A model generated the notes under the pieces. That model was given only the letters and a program-made list of their open reading frames with translations. It was not told the DNA's origin and searched no databases. Made by a program: the position numbers and the translations under genes. A stretch of 64,000 nt of DNA. Source: Populus alba (lineage: Eukaryota > Streptophyta > Magnoliopsida > Malpighiales > Salicaceae). Positions 47,509-59,163 of this stretch are shown here, piece by piece (position 1 is the first letter of the stretch; every line of letters begins with the position of its first letter). The DNA is taken from NCBI RefSeq assembly GCF_005239225.2, contig NC_133284.1, positions 4,555,770 to 4,619,769 on the forward strand, read 5' to 3'.

Positions 47509-48436
47509 CGGTGTCGTTTTGGGGAAAACGCGCCGTTTCATTTAAAAATTGCGCCAGAATGCGCCAAATTTCAACTCAGCCCTCAATTATCTTTTGTTTC
47601 TTTCAATTGTGTCCCTGGCAATTTCGGTCCTCGCCCCATAGTTGGCCGCGTTTTTCACCTTGGTCCTTGGCCTCTGATTTATGCAATTAAGCCCTCAATT
47701 GATCAATAAACTTCTAATTTCTTCAATTACGCCCCTAGATCAAATCAAGACAGCCCCCTCTATTTACCCGTGTTTTCCAAATTGGTCCCTGGTTTCGGAT
47801 TTTCACAATTGAGCCCCTAATTGGCCATTAAACTTCAATATTTATGCAATTAAGCCCCTGATTTGACCTAATAAATTCCAAAAAAAATATATTTTGGCCC
47901 CAGAACTTAAATTTCTTCCAATTAAAACCCAAATTGACTTAAAAAATCAATTTTTCTTGCACTCCAATCCTCTATAAATTCAAATAAAATCCAATTAAGT
48001 CCATAAACATCCAAATTTGGGCTTTTCTCCTCAAAAATTCAAATTTTCCTTCTCAACAGGGCTCTCATCTTTCAAGAATATACTGTCAAAAATCCAATCT
48101 TTGTATTTTTTAACCTCCTTGACCAATCTTTCGACCATTTTCTGAGCGCTTCTGCCTCCTGTTATTTTTCTAACCTTCTTTGGCTATTTATTTATTATTT
48201 ATTATTATTTTTTTATTTTTTTATGGGGACCCAAAAATGGGTTACAACAACGAGTTTGAATTTTACCATCCCTACTTAGTTGATAAAAATTAAGTATAAG
48301 ATATATAGTGTGAGTCTATGCAAGTTTCAAGCTCAAATGACTTTTACTTGAGGGGGTATGTTAGAGAATAATATGAATTATATCTTGGGATCTCATCTAA
48401 TGACTTAAACTTTTATGCTGAAATGGTTCTTTCACA
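45350..48436 (+). mobile_element. TRIM (miniature LTR retrotransposon), split by a solo LTR
   Basis: Terminal repeats of 77 and 78 bp (45350-45426 and 48359-48436) both begin TGTTAGAGAATAAT and end in TTGACA/TTCACA. After the first comes TGATATCAAAGCC, a two-mismatch initiator-Met primer site. Before the second comes TTGAGGGGG, a polypurine tract. Removing the 2788 bp insertion and its target copy leaves 294 bp with only about 140 bp between the repeats and no coding capacity, as in TRIM elements. The sequence flanking the two ends (CGAAT and TTGGG) is not a duplication, so one flank has been rearranged. Confidence 0.85.
45462..48249 (-). mobile_element. Ty3/gypsy (Tat/Ogre-like) solo LTR inside the TRIM
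   Basis: Plus-strand ends are TGTCGCACG and GGGTTACAACA, flanked by a perfect ACGAG duplication (45457-45461, 48250-48254). It contains GGAGTCGCCACCTAGTATT, GGTCACTAGGAACC and AGGTATTAGCACCCC, shared with the 27958 LTR. Other contents are two (TA)n tracts (45962-46024 and 47431-47504), a TGGGCC cluster (46508-46690), a 33 bp hairpin (46737-46769), and repeated CAATTAAGCCCCTAATTGA/GGTCCCTGG blocks at 47570-47880. Open frames at 46.6-47.4 kb have no known domain. Minus orientation is inferred from block order. Confidence 0.85.
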
Positions 48437-50563
48437 TTGGGTTTGCATTTGAGTTATCAAAAGGGAAAGACCCTTCATCGAAGATCACATGTCTTGAAAC
48501 AATTGAAAAATCAAGAGCATGTTTGTAAAGCTCTTCAAATGGTGAAAAGCCAAGAGGGGTGGTGGGAAGGAAATTAAAAATATATGTGGCCATGAGAAAA
48601 GCATTATCCTAATAGGTGTGAGGAACATGACAATGCGATAAGAGTGAGAGGCCCATTTCAACGATGTGATAGTGTTTCCGTTCAATGAATCCATTTTGTT
48701 GAGACATATAGGGGCATGTGATTCGGTGTTGAATGCCAATATTTGCAAACTATGTGTGAAGAGAGTGATACTTCTCATCCCAATCAGTTTGTATAAATTT
48801 TATCTTACAATTAAATTGGCATTCAACAAGTCTTTGAAATGAGCAAAAAATTTGCATGACAGTGGATTTGTTAGCGATTAGAAATAACCATGTAAATTTG
48901 CTAAAATGATCAACAAATAAAACATAGTATTTATTGCCATTGGTTGACATTCTAGGAGATGGATCCCAAACATGGGATAAAATTAATTCAAGAGGATTAT
49001 TAGATATTGATTGAGAACTAGAAAAAGGAAGGTGATGTCTCTTTCCTTGTTGATAAGCCAAACAAATACCTAAAATTTTATTAGACGAAGTAGGTAAAGA
49101 AAATTTGGAAACAAGATGCCGGATAATTTGATAGGAAGGATGTTCCATCCGGCAATGCCAGACATCAAAAGGTGCTCTTTGAGATAAGTATGTTTGAGGA
49201 TGGTTTATTGGTGACATGGAGGTCAAAAAGATGTAGAGGCTGTCTTTAGGTTTGCTAAGCAGAAGAACTCTTTTCGTTGCCTCGTCCTTCACCAAAAAAG
49301 AAAAAGAGTGAAATTCAAGATAAACATTATTATCACTCGTAAATTGGCTAATATAAATCAAATTCTTCTTAATTTGAGGTACATGCAGTAACTTATTTAA
49401 AATAAAAAAATTTGTTGGGGTTGAAAGAGTGGTGAAACCAATATTTTTTATAGGTAAATCTGCCTCGTCGTCGACATGAATCTAGTTATTGCCAAGATAA
49501 GGTTTTGATCGTACAAGTTGCTAAAGTTGTTGGTTAAGTGGTTTGTTGAACCAATATCCAGATACTAGTTAGTTTCATGTTGTGGTGAGGGAGATGTCAT
49601 ATAAGCCGCTATATTAGAAGGAGTGCCTTGGTAGGCATGATCGAACTTACAACAACATTGAATGGTGGTGTGGCCAATTCTTCCACAACTTGGCATTATG
49701 GTTTTAGGTTGGAGGAGTAGTTTGGAGGTGGGCCTCTTCCTTTATTTCCACGTCCCCTTCCTATATTGTTGCAACCATGAGACTGGTTCTGAGGAAAGCA
49801 TTGCCGTTATATTTTCAACTACGTGACCTGTAGTCATTCCTTGGGGCCACATTCACTGAGCCAACATCGGTGTCAATGGCAATTTATTGTTGATCTAGTC
49901 GGAACTCAAACGTAAGAAGATGGTTAAACATATCTTCTAAAGTCATTTTTATCAATTTGAGTGGAAATTGACATGACAATAACATCATAAGAAATATTGA
50001 GACCACAAAAAAGGTAAGCTGTAAATTCATGGTTTTGAAGGGGTGGTCCAACAATGATCTCATTTTTTGAAAGTAATTGGAAATTGACAAGTTACCTTTC
50101 TTGGTGGAAGTAAAAAATTGTTGAGTTTGTATGGTGTTAGCAAAGGAGTGAGGTGCGAATATTCTCTCGAGGGCTACCCAAACTTCTCTTGAAGTTGTGA
50201 GGCCAACCATTTGTGCTAGGATATTCTGGAATAAGTAGGAAACTAATGCACTTAGAACAACCTGATCTTGATCATACTAGGTAATGTAGTTGGGATTTGA
50301 TATCTCAATGGGAGTGGTTTGGGAGGTTGCCGATTCAGGATTAGGAATGGTGGGGCTAGGACTAGAGATGGTTCTATCAACGAACCCAAATAGGCGTTGA
50401 CCACGTAGGTAGAGGACAATTTGAGTTTTCCAAAGAAGGTAATTATACTTGGTAAGTTTAATTGTGATAAGACTATGGATTTTGACGAGAGTAACTGAGT
50501 TTGAAGGAGATGAGGCCATATTGGTGGATCAAAAAACAAAGGTTATGTTAAGCTCTGATACCA
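48437..50563 (-). mobile_element. Truncated Ty1/copia element (gag to integrase)
   Basis: On the minus strand: primer site TGGTATCAGAGC (50563-50552, perfect), gag start MASSPSNSVTLVKIHS at 50519, gag core (50210-49884), then pre-integrase and integrase core (49361-48750), continuing in another frame to 48485. The integrase has DVWHCRMEHPS and HVWDPSPRMSTNG. The first catalytic Asp (usual SDVWGP) is His here, and the second Cys pair is damaged (CLAYQQGK). Reverse transcriptase and the 3' LTR are missing. The copy stops against an oppositely oriented TRIM LTR at 48436. Confidence 0.85.
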
Positions 50564-50641
50564 TGTCAAAGAACTATTTTAACCTTAAAACTTAAGCTAT
50601 TAGATGGGGTCTCAAAATGTGATTTATATTATTATATAACA
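50564..50641 (-). repeat. 78 bp 5' LTR of the copia element
   Basis: Next to the primer site. Read on the minus strand it begins TGTTATATAATAATATAAATC and ends TTCTTTGACA. It matches both TRIM terminal repeats over its whole length (shared CATCTAATAGCTTAAG and TAGTTCTTTGACA/GATGGTTCTTTCACA). TG and CA ends and the primer site fix its borders. Confidence 0.8.
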
Positions 50642-50984
50642 TGAATAATATGGTTGTATCATGAATCTCAAGGGTTTATATATATATATATATATAATAA
50701 TCTAGTTTTCAAATATGCTTAGGTTATACAGCAGATCCATAGATTAGCTCAATTAAACTCTTGATAACTATACAAATACTATCATATCATGCATACATAT
50801 TGATTAGAATAAAAAAAAACATATAGTAATTAAAAAAATAAATGAAATTAAATATAATCATAACTTAGACGACCATCACAAGCCCACAAACACTAAAAAA
50901 CGAATATAATCAACAATTGCATTTAAGTGAAGTACATTCTCCTTTTGTTTTGTTCAAATTTGTAAAAAGATATATCAAAGTGGA

Positions 50985-51770
50985 GCGAAGCGAAATGATA
51001 AAATTTGTCATTGTGAGATTTGTTGGTGCAGGGGCAATGAAGGAGTATTATTAAAAAATTATCTAATATCCTTTAAACATTAGGGTCTATTATAAATATA
51101 TATTATGTAACCTTATTCAAACGTAAAAAAAAAATATTTGGCTTATGAGGAACAAGGTAATCTTCAATGATGGAACTGCGACCTTCAAAGATATTTTCTC
51201 CTTAATTCTTTATCGCCTCTTAAATTGGCTCAAGTCTGCAGATAAGTTCTTCATGGCTACTGGCACTACTTTAATTATGGGACCTGAAGGTATTATAGAT
51301 TGGTCCAACACCAAATAAAGGCTTTTAGCATGACGTATCAACTTCTTCATTCCTAATGTCCTTTTCCGGTTATGTATTTGTTGATTTTCTTTTCTTTTCT
51401 TCTTGTGTTTGCTTTTTGTTATTGTGATTCTTTTTTTTTTTCTTTTTTCATGTATTTTGTTTTTGGCTACCTTCTGGTTAGTCCTTTCAATATATCGACT
51501 TATTCCAAAAAAAACGTAAAGTAAAAATAAAAACTCCTCATTTCTGTGAATGTAGACAAAATGTCGATCTACATTGAATTTTATGTTCTTCTGTCATATT
51601 ACAACATTCACCGACAACTGTTGTAGATATTTCATTACATAATATGGAAGTATTAACACCTCTTGTATGAATCGCTCGTATTATCTTATTTTAAAAATTA
51701 GAAAATTCTTCGGAATCAAAATGAATTCCCTTGCATCTTCAGACTTTGGTACTCTTATATATAACAAATA
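50985..51770 (+). repeat. Left flank of CCR copy 2, also present at 61.6-62.1 kb
   Basis: Collinear with about 61600-62090: shared GTATTATTAAAAAATT, TATTATAAATATAT, TTCTTCGGAATCAAAA and TTGCATCTTCAGACTTTGGTA. It is interrupted by a LINE fragment that the other copy lacks. TATATATA at 51756-51763, contributed by this flank, is the only TATA-like sequence close to copy 2. Confidence 0.75.
51128..51519 (+). mobile_element. 5'-truncated LINE insertion
   Basis: An open frame at 51136-51318 reads IWLMRNKVIFNDGTATFKDI, then LLNWLKSADK and a stop. This is the C-terminal tail (W--RN--IF type, then RLLNWLK) typical of plant L1-type reverse-transcriptase proteins. A 3' UTR and A-run follow. AACGTAAA flanks the insertion (51120-51127 and 51513-51520), and the homologous site at about 61810-61830 lacks it. 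Severe 5' truncation is normal for target-primed insertion. Confidence 0.82.
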
Positions 51771-51868
51771 TAAATCAAGAGAAAAGGAAAACACCTCCCT
51801 CTCTCTGTCTCTCTTCCTTCGTTCTACCACCAAACACGTACACATAATAATAAATATATCAAGACAAC

Positions 51869-54179
51869 ATGCCTTACGATACTTCATCACTTCCATGCCA
51901 AGGCCAAACTGTCTGTGTCACCGGGGCTGGTGGCTTCATTGCTTCATGGACTGTTAAACTTCTTCTAGAGAAAGGTTACTCTGTTAAAGGAACTGTGAGG
52001 AGCCCAGGTTAGTTCATAATAATAAAGCCCTTGGTTTCTTTGACATTTCTTTTTCTGTTCTTAAGATTGTGTTAATTTAAAGCTTTGTGTTTGAGTTGCT
52101 ATAAACAGCTGATCCCAAGAATTCCCATTTGAGGGAGCTTGAAGGAGCTCAAGAAAGATTAACTTTATGCAAGGCTGATCTCCTAGATTATGAGTCTCTT
52201 AAAGAGGCTATTCAAGGATGTGATGGAGTTTTCCATACTGCTTCTCCTGTCACAGACGATCCAGTATGTTTCCTTTTTTCTTTCTTTTTTCCTTTCTTTT
52301 CGGTACATTGGTAGTAAAAAATTTGTTTGGATGCTGAGAATTTTAAGAAAAGAACATAAGAACAACACTTGGACTTCAATTGGTACTGTGTACATATGAT
52401 TTTGTGTTACAATACTTGAAGGAACAAGTGGTGGAGCCAGCAGTGAATGGAACCAAGAATGTGATCATGGCAGCAGCTGAGGCCAAAGTCCGACGAGTGG
52501 TTTTCACGTCCTCAATTGGTACTGTGTACATGGACCCCAAGAGGAGCCCTGATGTTGTCGTTGATGAATCTTGCTGGAGTGATCTTGAGTATTGCAAGAA
52601 CACCAAGGTATTTAATTAATAACATGTGATGATGATTGATTAACATAATTAAATAGCTCCTAATAATTAGAGCACGGATCGGCTATTACTTGATGTCATG
52701 GTAATTGATTAGCATAAATATTGTGCCGACGACATATACTTGGGGTACACCAAGCATACAGAGGAGGTGTAAATAAGAATATCTTTAAATCCTGATTGCC
52801 TATCCTTCACATCATGATGTAAGTTCATCTTGGAATTGCAGAATTGGTATTGCTATGGAAAGACTGTGGCGGAACAGGTTGCATGGGATGTGGCTAAGAA
52901 GAAAGGAGTTGACCTAGTGGTGGTGAACCCAGTGATGGTGCTTGGACCAATGTTGCAACCCACTGTCAATGCTAGCATCGGTCACGTCCTCAAGTACCTA
53001 ACCGGCTCAGCCAAGACATATGCTAACTCTGTTCAAGCTTATGTGCATGTTAGGGATGTGGCACTAGCCCACATTTTAGTCTTCGAGACACCTTCCGCCT
53101 CCGGCCGTTACATTTGCGCTGAGAGAATGCTCCACCGTGGAGAGGTGGTGGAAATCCTTGCAAAGTTCTTCCCGGAGTATCCCATCCCCACCAAGTAAGT
53201 TCTTATGATTTTGAACAATTTTGAAAATAATTTTTTGAACGCAAAAACAAACCCACATATTTTTAAGTGATTACTAACCTATTTTTCTTTCATGGTCCTT
53301 TACCGATTTTTCTTGAAATCTTCATTAGCAAAATTATATTATGATTTTAAGAAACAATATATTTGCACAAGATAGTCAATTTAAGGCTTGTATATTTTTT
53401 ACTTTCTTGGTGACACACATATATATAAAGCAACTTGGTGCAATGAATGTTGGAAGATTTTGTACAATAATTTAATTAAAGAATAAAATCCGCACTTCCT
53501 GTTGCATGGCAGTTTTCTGATACTCCATCCCTATTCATCCAATTTTGACATGTATGATAATCTTAACCAAAAATCGAATCCCCCGTGGCATAATTTTTTT
53601 GAATCATCAACGAAGAAAGCCAAATGATTGACAATACTGGTGCAGCAAAAGGGTCCTCACCAGCCCCATCGTCTGTCATATTTGGATCAAAATGGGTTCT
53701 CTACGTACGATTGGTATTGCACAAAGTTATTGGATCACAAGTTAAATCTTGCTTTGTTATATATTTTCAAATTTTGTCATGGAGAGTTAGGAAGAGGATT
53801 ATTGGGTCCTAAATCCTAATCTCATGCAATTATATGCCACAGTACTTGTTTGTCTGATTGTTAATGAGCTAGTGAATATTAATATTTTGTAGAAAAAACC
53901 TACCAAGTTTGTAGAAAGAATTAATTGTGCTGTGTTTTTTTTATTAATCTTGAATATTAATATTTTGTATTGCAATGCATTTGCAGGTGTTCAGATGAGA
54001 AGAACCCAAGAAAACAACCCTACAAGTTCACAAACCAGAAGATCAAGGATCTGGGCATCGAATTCACCCCAGTGAAACGATGCCTGTATGAAACTGTTAA
54101 GAGCTTGCAGGAAAAGGGTCACCTTCCAATCCCAAAACAAGCTGAAGACTCGTCGGTTGTCAGAATCTCCAAATATTAA
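51869..54179 (+). CDS. CCR: Cinnamoyl-CoA reductase, copy 2 (gene-body duplicate)
   Basis: Exons 51869-52007, 52109-52263, 52422-52607, 52842-53194 and 53987-54179 encode 341 residues with an intact frame. The NADPH loop, Ser129, KNWYCYGK, His208, Lys211 and Arg259 are all kept, so it should be catalytically competent. It is the most diverged copy: MPYDTSS start, [29 protein letters not shown]. Homology to copies 1 and 3 starts at 51771, within the leader, and stops at 54151, within the last exon. The C-terminus is therefore new (SSVVRISKY instead of SLKIQ), and the promoter and 3' UTR are unrelated. Introns are retained, which excludes a retrocopy. Intron 2 carries a 20 bp piece of exon 3 (52373-52396). 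Confidence 0.94.
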
Positions 54180-56172
54180 TTCTGATTTTCACTATCACCT
54201 AAACAATATCTAGTAGTATAATTAGACTAAGCTTCTAATCAATTCCTTATCATCAAGCAAATTCAATATTGAGAAGCAATTCCTTATCTACTTCTTGTTC
54301 TAATCTCTAATAACAATTATGAATTGAAAGACACTAGAAAATATATGTGCTATCTCAAATAGATTTAACAAGCATGAACAAAAAAAATAAAACATGGATG
54401 AATAAATACTTAAAAGTGAAAGGATTAATAGTAGCGTTACTTCTCACAACCGAATATGGTGATGGACTCCATCCCCTTTGAGCTGAATAGAAAGAGACGC
54501 TGCTCATCCTTACAGATTTGCCACAAGTAAAAGTAAGAAAAAAGAGGGAAGGCCGAATGTGTGTGATTCTCTCTTTCTTTATTTAACCTCCAGAAAAAAA
54601 AGTCTTCGTGATAAGAGGTCTATCCTAAAATACAGAAGATTTGATGCTGTGAATAATATGTCTCCCATCCCATCAGATTTACTCCCCATTAGTCGATTGC
54701 CCACCAGATTAGGAACAATTCTCGCTTTCCAGCTTGCATCAGAGTTTTCGTATTTATAAAGATTTGTTTTGGTCCTGGGACCTTCGGAGTTGCAGCTATG
54801 GATAATTAGATGAATTTGAGCTTTTTCACTACCGAATTTAAAAGTTTTACATATATAAATTTGTGTCACAATTTATACTCACAGTTCATGGACAAGTATT
54901 TTAGCGATAGGTTCTTGGACGAAAATAGTTTGCCATAAAAGCTCTTGTCAGTAATTTTTGGTCGATTAGTGAGTCCATTGTTAATAAATTTATCAATAGA
55001 TTAAAAGACAGACAAAGCATGCAAAATACATAAATTACTCAATTTATTCTATTAGTATTTCCCTCGGGAAGTTTGTTATATAACCGATAAAATACCATAT
55101 ATAATTTCGTTAATGTTTTTATTTGTTTGTTAATATATCTGTCGGTAAATATAACATATCACCAATATAATATCATCCGTAATTTCCATTGAAGAGTTAA
55201 CAATAGAAGTGACATTTACAATAATTATTTTCCAACTCTTTGGAATATACCGACGGAGTGGTCTATCAGTAATCCTATCAATAATATTTTAAAATATATT
55301 TTTTAAAAAATATATTGAACAAAAGTAGAAAATAATTAAAATAAATTAAAAGAAATAAATTAAAAGAAATTAAAATAATATAAAAATTAAATATTTATTA
55401 TAAATTTAAACATTTGTACGTTCAAATACAATAAATCTAAAATAGAGGCGGCGCTAGAGGAGGAGGAGTCTGGTCATTGCTGAGATCGTGGGGTCAATAA
55501 AAAAGAGCACATGAACCACTCATGTGTGCTCTCGTCTCCATTGCAACTCAGAGGAGTTTTTTTTTATAATTTATAGAGTTATTCATATTTTTAATTAAAA
55601 TGGGTCGTTTGATCCTGTACTCGTTGGTCTAACATCGCCTAGCTTGGACTCGGGAGTTTGAATGCTTGCAACCCACTATGATCATCCAATGATCAAAACA
55701 CTACGGGTCAAAATTTCAAGTAATGTTTGTAATGCGGTGTAGTGTAAGGTATTTTTTAATAAGGCATATAGGAAATATTTTTTTAGATTTTTTTATTTTT
55801 AACATTAATATATAAAAATTATATAAAAATATACATTTAAAATTTCTTTTAATATAAAAAAATATTTTAAAAAATAGGTTAGACCATAACGTCAAACAAC
55901 TATGGTTGGTGTTACCGTGTAAACGATCATGTCCTTGGATGAAAATGCTGGTCTAAATACAAAACAAACGTTCAATAAAAAAGAGGAAAAAGAGACCAGG
56001 TCAATCAGTGGGAGAAGAGGAGAAGTACTGGACGTAAGAAATTGTCAAAGATATGAAAATATCTTTGAAGTTACTATGAAGGGAAGGACCTCTCAGGATC
56101 AACCATAAATTGATGTGACGGGGTCTTTCTTCATACAAGCAAGAAACAAGAAACACGTTGTTAGATTATAAA

Positions 56173-56245
<73 letters not shown>

Positions 56246-56499
56246 TTGACCAAAAGGTAAACGTTGTTGGTCATGAGCATTGTTGAATAGGGAAATTAAA
56301 AAAAAAAAAAAAAAAGAATAAAGCATGGATGGCGATTGTTTATTTCATCATGATTTACTTATTCCTGTGCATATATGATATATAGATTCAAACTATGCAT
56401 TTCCATAATCAATTAATGTATTTTGTTTTGTAATAATCCGAGAAAAACTATGTTGACAGTACATATGTTTGATGAACCATTTTTTTTTAATCGAATCCA

Positions 56500-56549
<50 letters not shown>

Positions 56550-57404
56550 TAAAAAGTTAAGGTAAAAACAAATATAGTAATATCCATATTCTTAAATAGT
56601 TAAGTTTCATATAAAAAGCCAAAGAAAAACAAGAGAACCGGAGACTGGTCAAAAACAACATGCACTTTTGGTCCAAAAAATACATATGGAAAACAATAAG
56701 TTAATTTTCCATGTAAGATTCATTAGTAGCTTATTAAACAATAAGATTTATGTGTATTGATTAATTAATCAGTGGACATTCATTTACTGGTCAACTTTCT
56801 TAAGAGACATCATTAAATCCAATTCACATGGGGTTGGAGAAAAGTAAGCTTAAATGAACATCGTAATAGTAATCAATGCACTATGGCAGTGCGTAGAATT
56901 GTAATAGTTAATGATTTTTAAAATATATTATATTTGAAAATATATTAAAATAATATATATAATTTTATATTTTTTAAATTTATTTTTGACATCAGCATAT
57001 TAAAATAATTAAAAAATATATAAAAAATTATAATTTAAAACCAAAAATTTTTTAATTTTTCAAAAACATAACACCATCACAAAAATAAATACTGTCTATA
57101 TCTTGTATACAAAAAAAATCATTTTATTTTGTATATTATTATCAAATATAATTTTATTTTTTTTATCTTTAGATGCATCCATGTATAAAAACCAAATATT
57201 CTTTAAGATGTACACTTGTCATCCATGAGATCCTTTCCCTCTCTCCTTCCAAAACAAATTAAAGTACTGCTCTCTGCTTATAACTACATTTTGGTCAAAA
57301 ACAGCGTGCACGTTTGGTCAAAAAAACACATGTACAAAACAAAGAGAGAATCTCTCTTTGATAAATATTTACCGGTAGTGGGTGAGGAAGGTAACTCTAA
57401 ACCT
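54180..57404. repeat. Spacer between CCR copies 2 and 3, mostly duplicated flank
   Basis: 54180-54580 has no recognised content. 54640-54760 resembles 60885-61020. From about 54830 it is collinear with 37.26-39.94 kb, upstream of copy 1. Microsatellites: (CT)n(AT)n at 56174-56242 and (AAT)n at 56502-56545. No gene was found. Confidence 0.7.
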
Positions 57405-57550
57405 TATAAATACATCCACTCCACCACTTCTTTCCTTGTAGCATCCGCCTCATAAATCAAGAGAAAAGGAAAACACCTCCCTCTCTCTGTCTCTCTTCCT
57501 TCGTTCTACCACCAAACACGTACACATAATAATACATATATCAAGACAAC
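57405..57550 (+). promoter_or_regulatory. CCR copy 3 core promoter and leader
   Basis: TATAAATA at 57405-57412 and a pyrimidine-rich leader, nearly identical to copy 1 from about 57345 on (shared GAGAGAATCTCTCTTTG and ACCGGTAGTGGGTGAGG). Confidence 0.55.
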
Positions 57551-59093
57551 ATGCCTGTCGATACTTCATCACTTCCATGCCAAGGCCAAACTGTCTGTGT
57601 CACCGGGGCTGGTGGCTTCATTGCTTCATGGATTGTTAAACTTCTTCTAGAGAAAGGTTACTCTGTTAAAGGAACTGTGAGGAACCCAGGTTAGTTTATA
57701 ATAATTATGCACTTGGTTTCTTTCCCTTTTCTTTTTCTGTTCTTAAGATAGTAATAATTTAATGCTTTGTATTCGTGTTGTTATACACAGCTGATCCCAA
57801 GAATTCCCATTTGAGGGAGCTTGAAGGAGCTCAAGAAAGATTAACTTTATGCAAGGCTGATCTCCTTGATTATGAGTCTCTTAAAGAGGCTATTCAAGGG
57901 TGTGATGGAGTTTTCCATACTGCTTCTCCTGTCACAGACGATCCAGTATGTTTCCTTTTTTTCGTAATTTCATGAGGCAAAGTATGTTTTCTTCAAATTT
58001 GGTTTTGATGATGAGATGATTTTGTGTTCCAATACTTGAAGGAGCAAATGCTGGAGCCAGCAGTGAATGGAACCAAGAATGTGATCATGGCAGCAGCTGA
58101 GGCCAAAGTCCGACGAGTGGTTTTCACGTCTTCAATTGGTACTGTGTACATGGACCCCAATAGGAGCCCTGATGTTGTCGTTGATGAATCTTGCTGGAGT
58201 GATCTTGAGTTCTGCAAGAACACAAAGGTATTTAATTAATAACATGTGATGATGATTGATTAACATAATTAAATAGCTCCTAATTAGAGCACGGATCAGC
58301 TAATACTTGATGATTAAATCAACATGATATAAAATATATGCTAATTAATCACATGTCATGATAATTGATTAACATAAATATTATCGTGCCCACATACACT
58401 TGGGTTACTCAAAGCATACAGAGTAGGTGTAAATAAAAATATCTCTATCCTAATTGCCTATCCTTCACATCTTGATGTAAGTTCATCTTGGAATTGCAGA
58501 ATTGGTATTGCTATGGAAAGACTGTGGCGGAACAGGATGCATGGGATGTGGCTAAGAAGAATGGAGTTGACCTAGTGGTGGTGAACCCAGTGCTGGTGCT
58601 TGGACCATTGTTGCAACCCACTGTCAATGCTAGCATCGTTCACATCCTCAAGTACCTAACCGGCTCAGCCAAGACATATGCTAACTCTGTTCAAGCTTAT
58701 GTGCATGTTAGGGATGTGGCACTAGCCCACATTTTAGTCTTCGAGACACCTTCAGCCTCCGGCCGTTACATTTGCGCTGAGAGAATGCTCCACCGTGGAG
58801 AGGTGGTGGAAATCCTTGCGAAGTTCTTCCCGGAGTATCCCATCCCCACCAAGTAAGTTCTTATGATTTTGAACAATTTTAAAAAGAATTTTTTAAACGT
58901 AAAAACAAACAAATATAATTTTACATAATTACTAACCTATTTTTCTTCCATGGTCCTTTCTCGATTTTTCTTCAAATCTTCATTTACAAAATTATTATTA
59001 TGATTTTAAGAGACAATATATTTGCAACTTAGTGCAAAAAATGCTAGAAGATGATAGTCAATTTAAGGCTCGTATATTTCGTACTTTCTTGGT

Positions 59094-59163
<70 letters not shown>

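Noticed and set aside
48359..48436. 3' LTR of the minus-strand copia element
   Set aside because: It is in the opposite orientation to that element's 5' LTR and has a polypurine tract on the plus strand, so it belongs to the TRIM.
51771..54151. Retrocopy origin of CCR copy 2
   Set aside because: All four introns are retained and there is no poly-A tail or target duplication.
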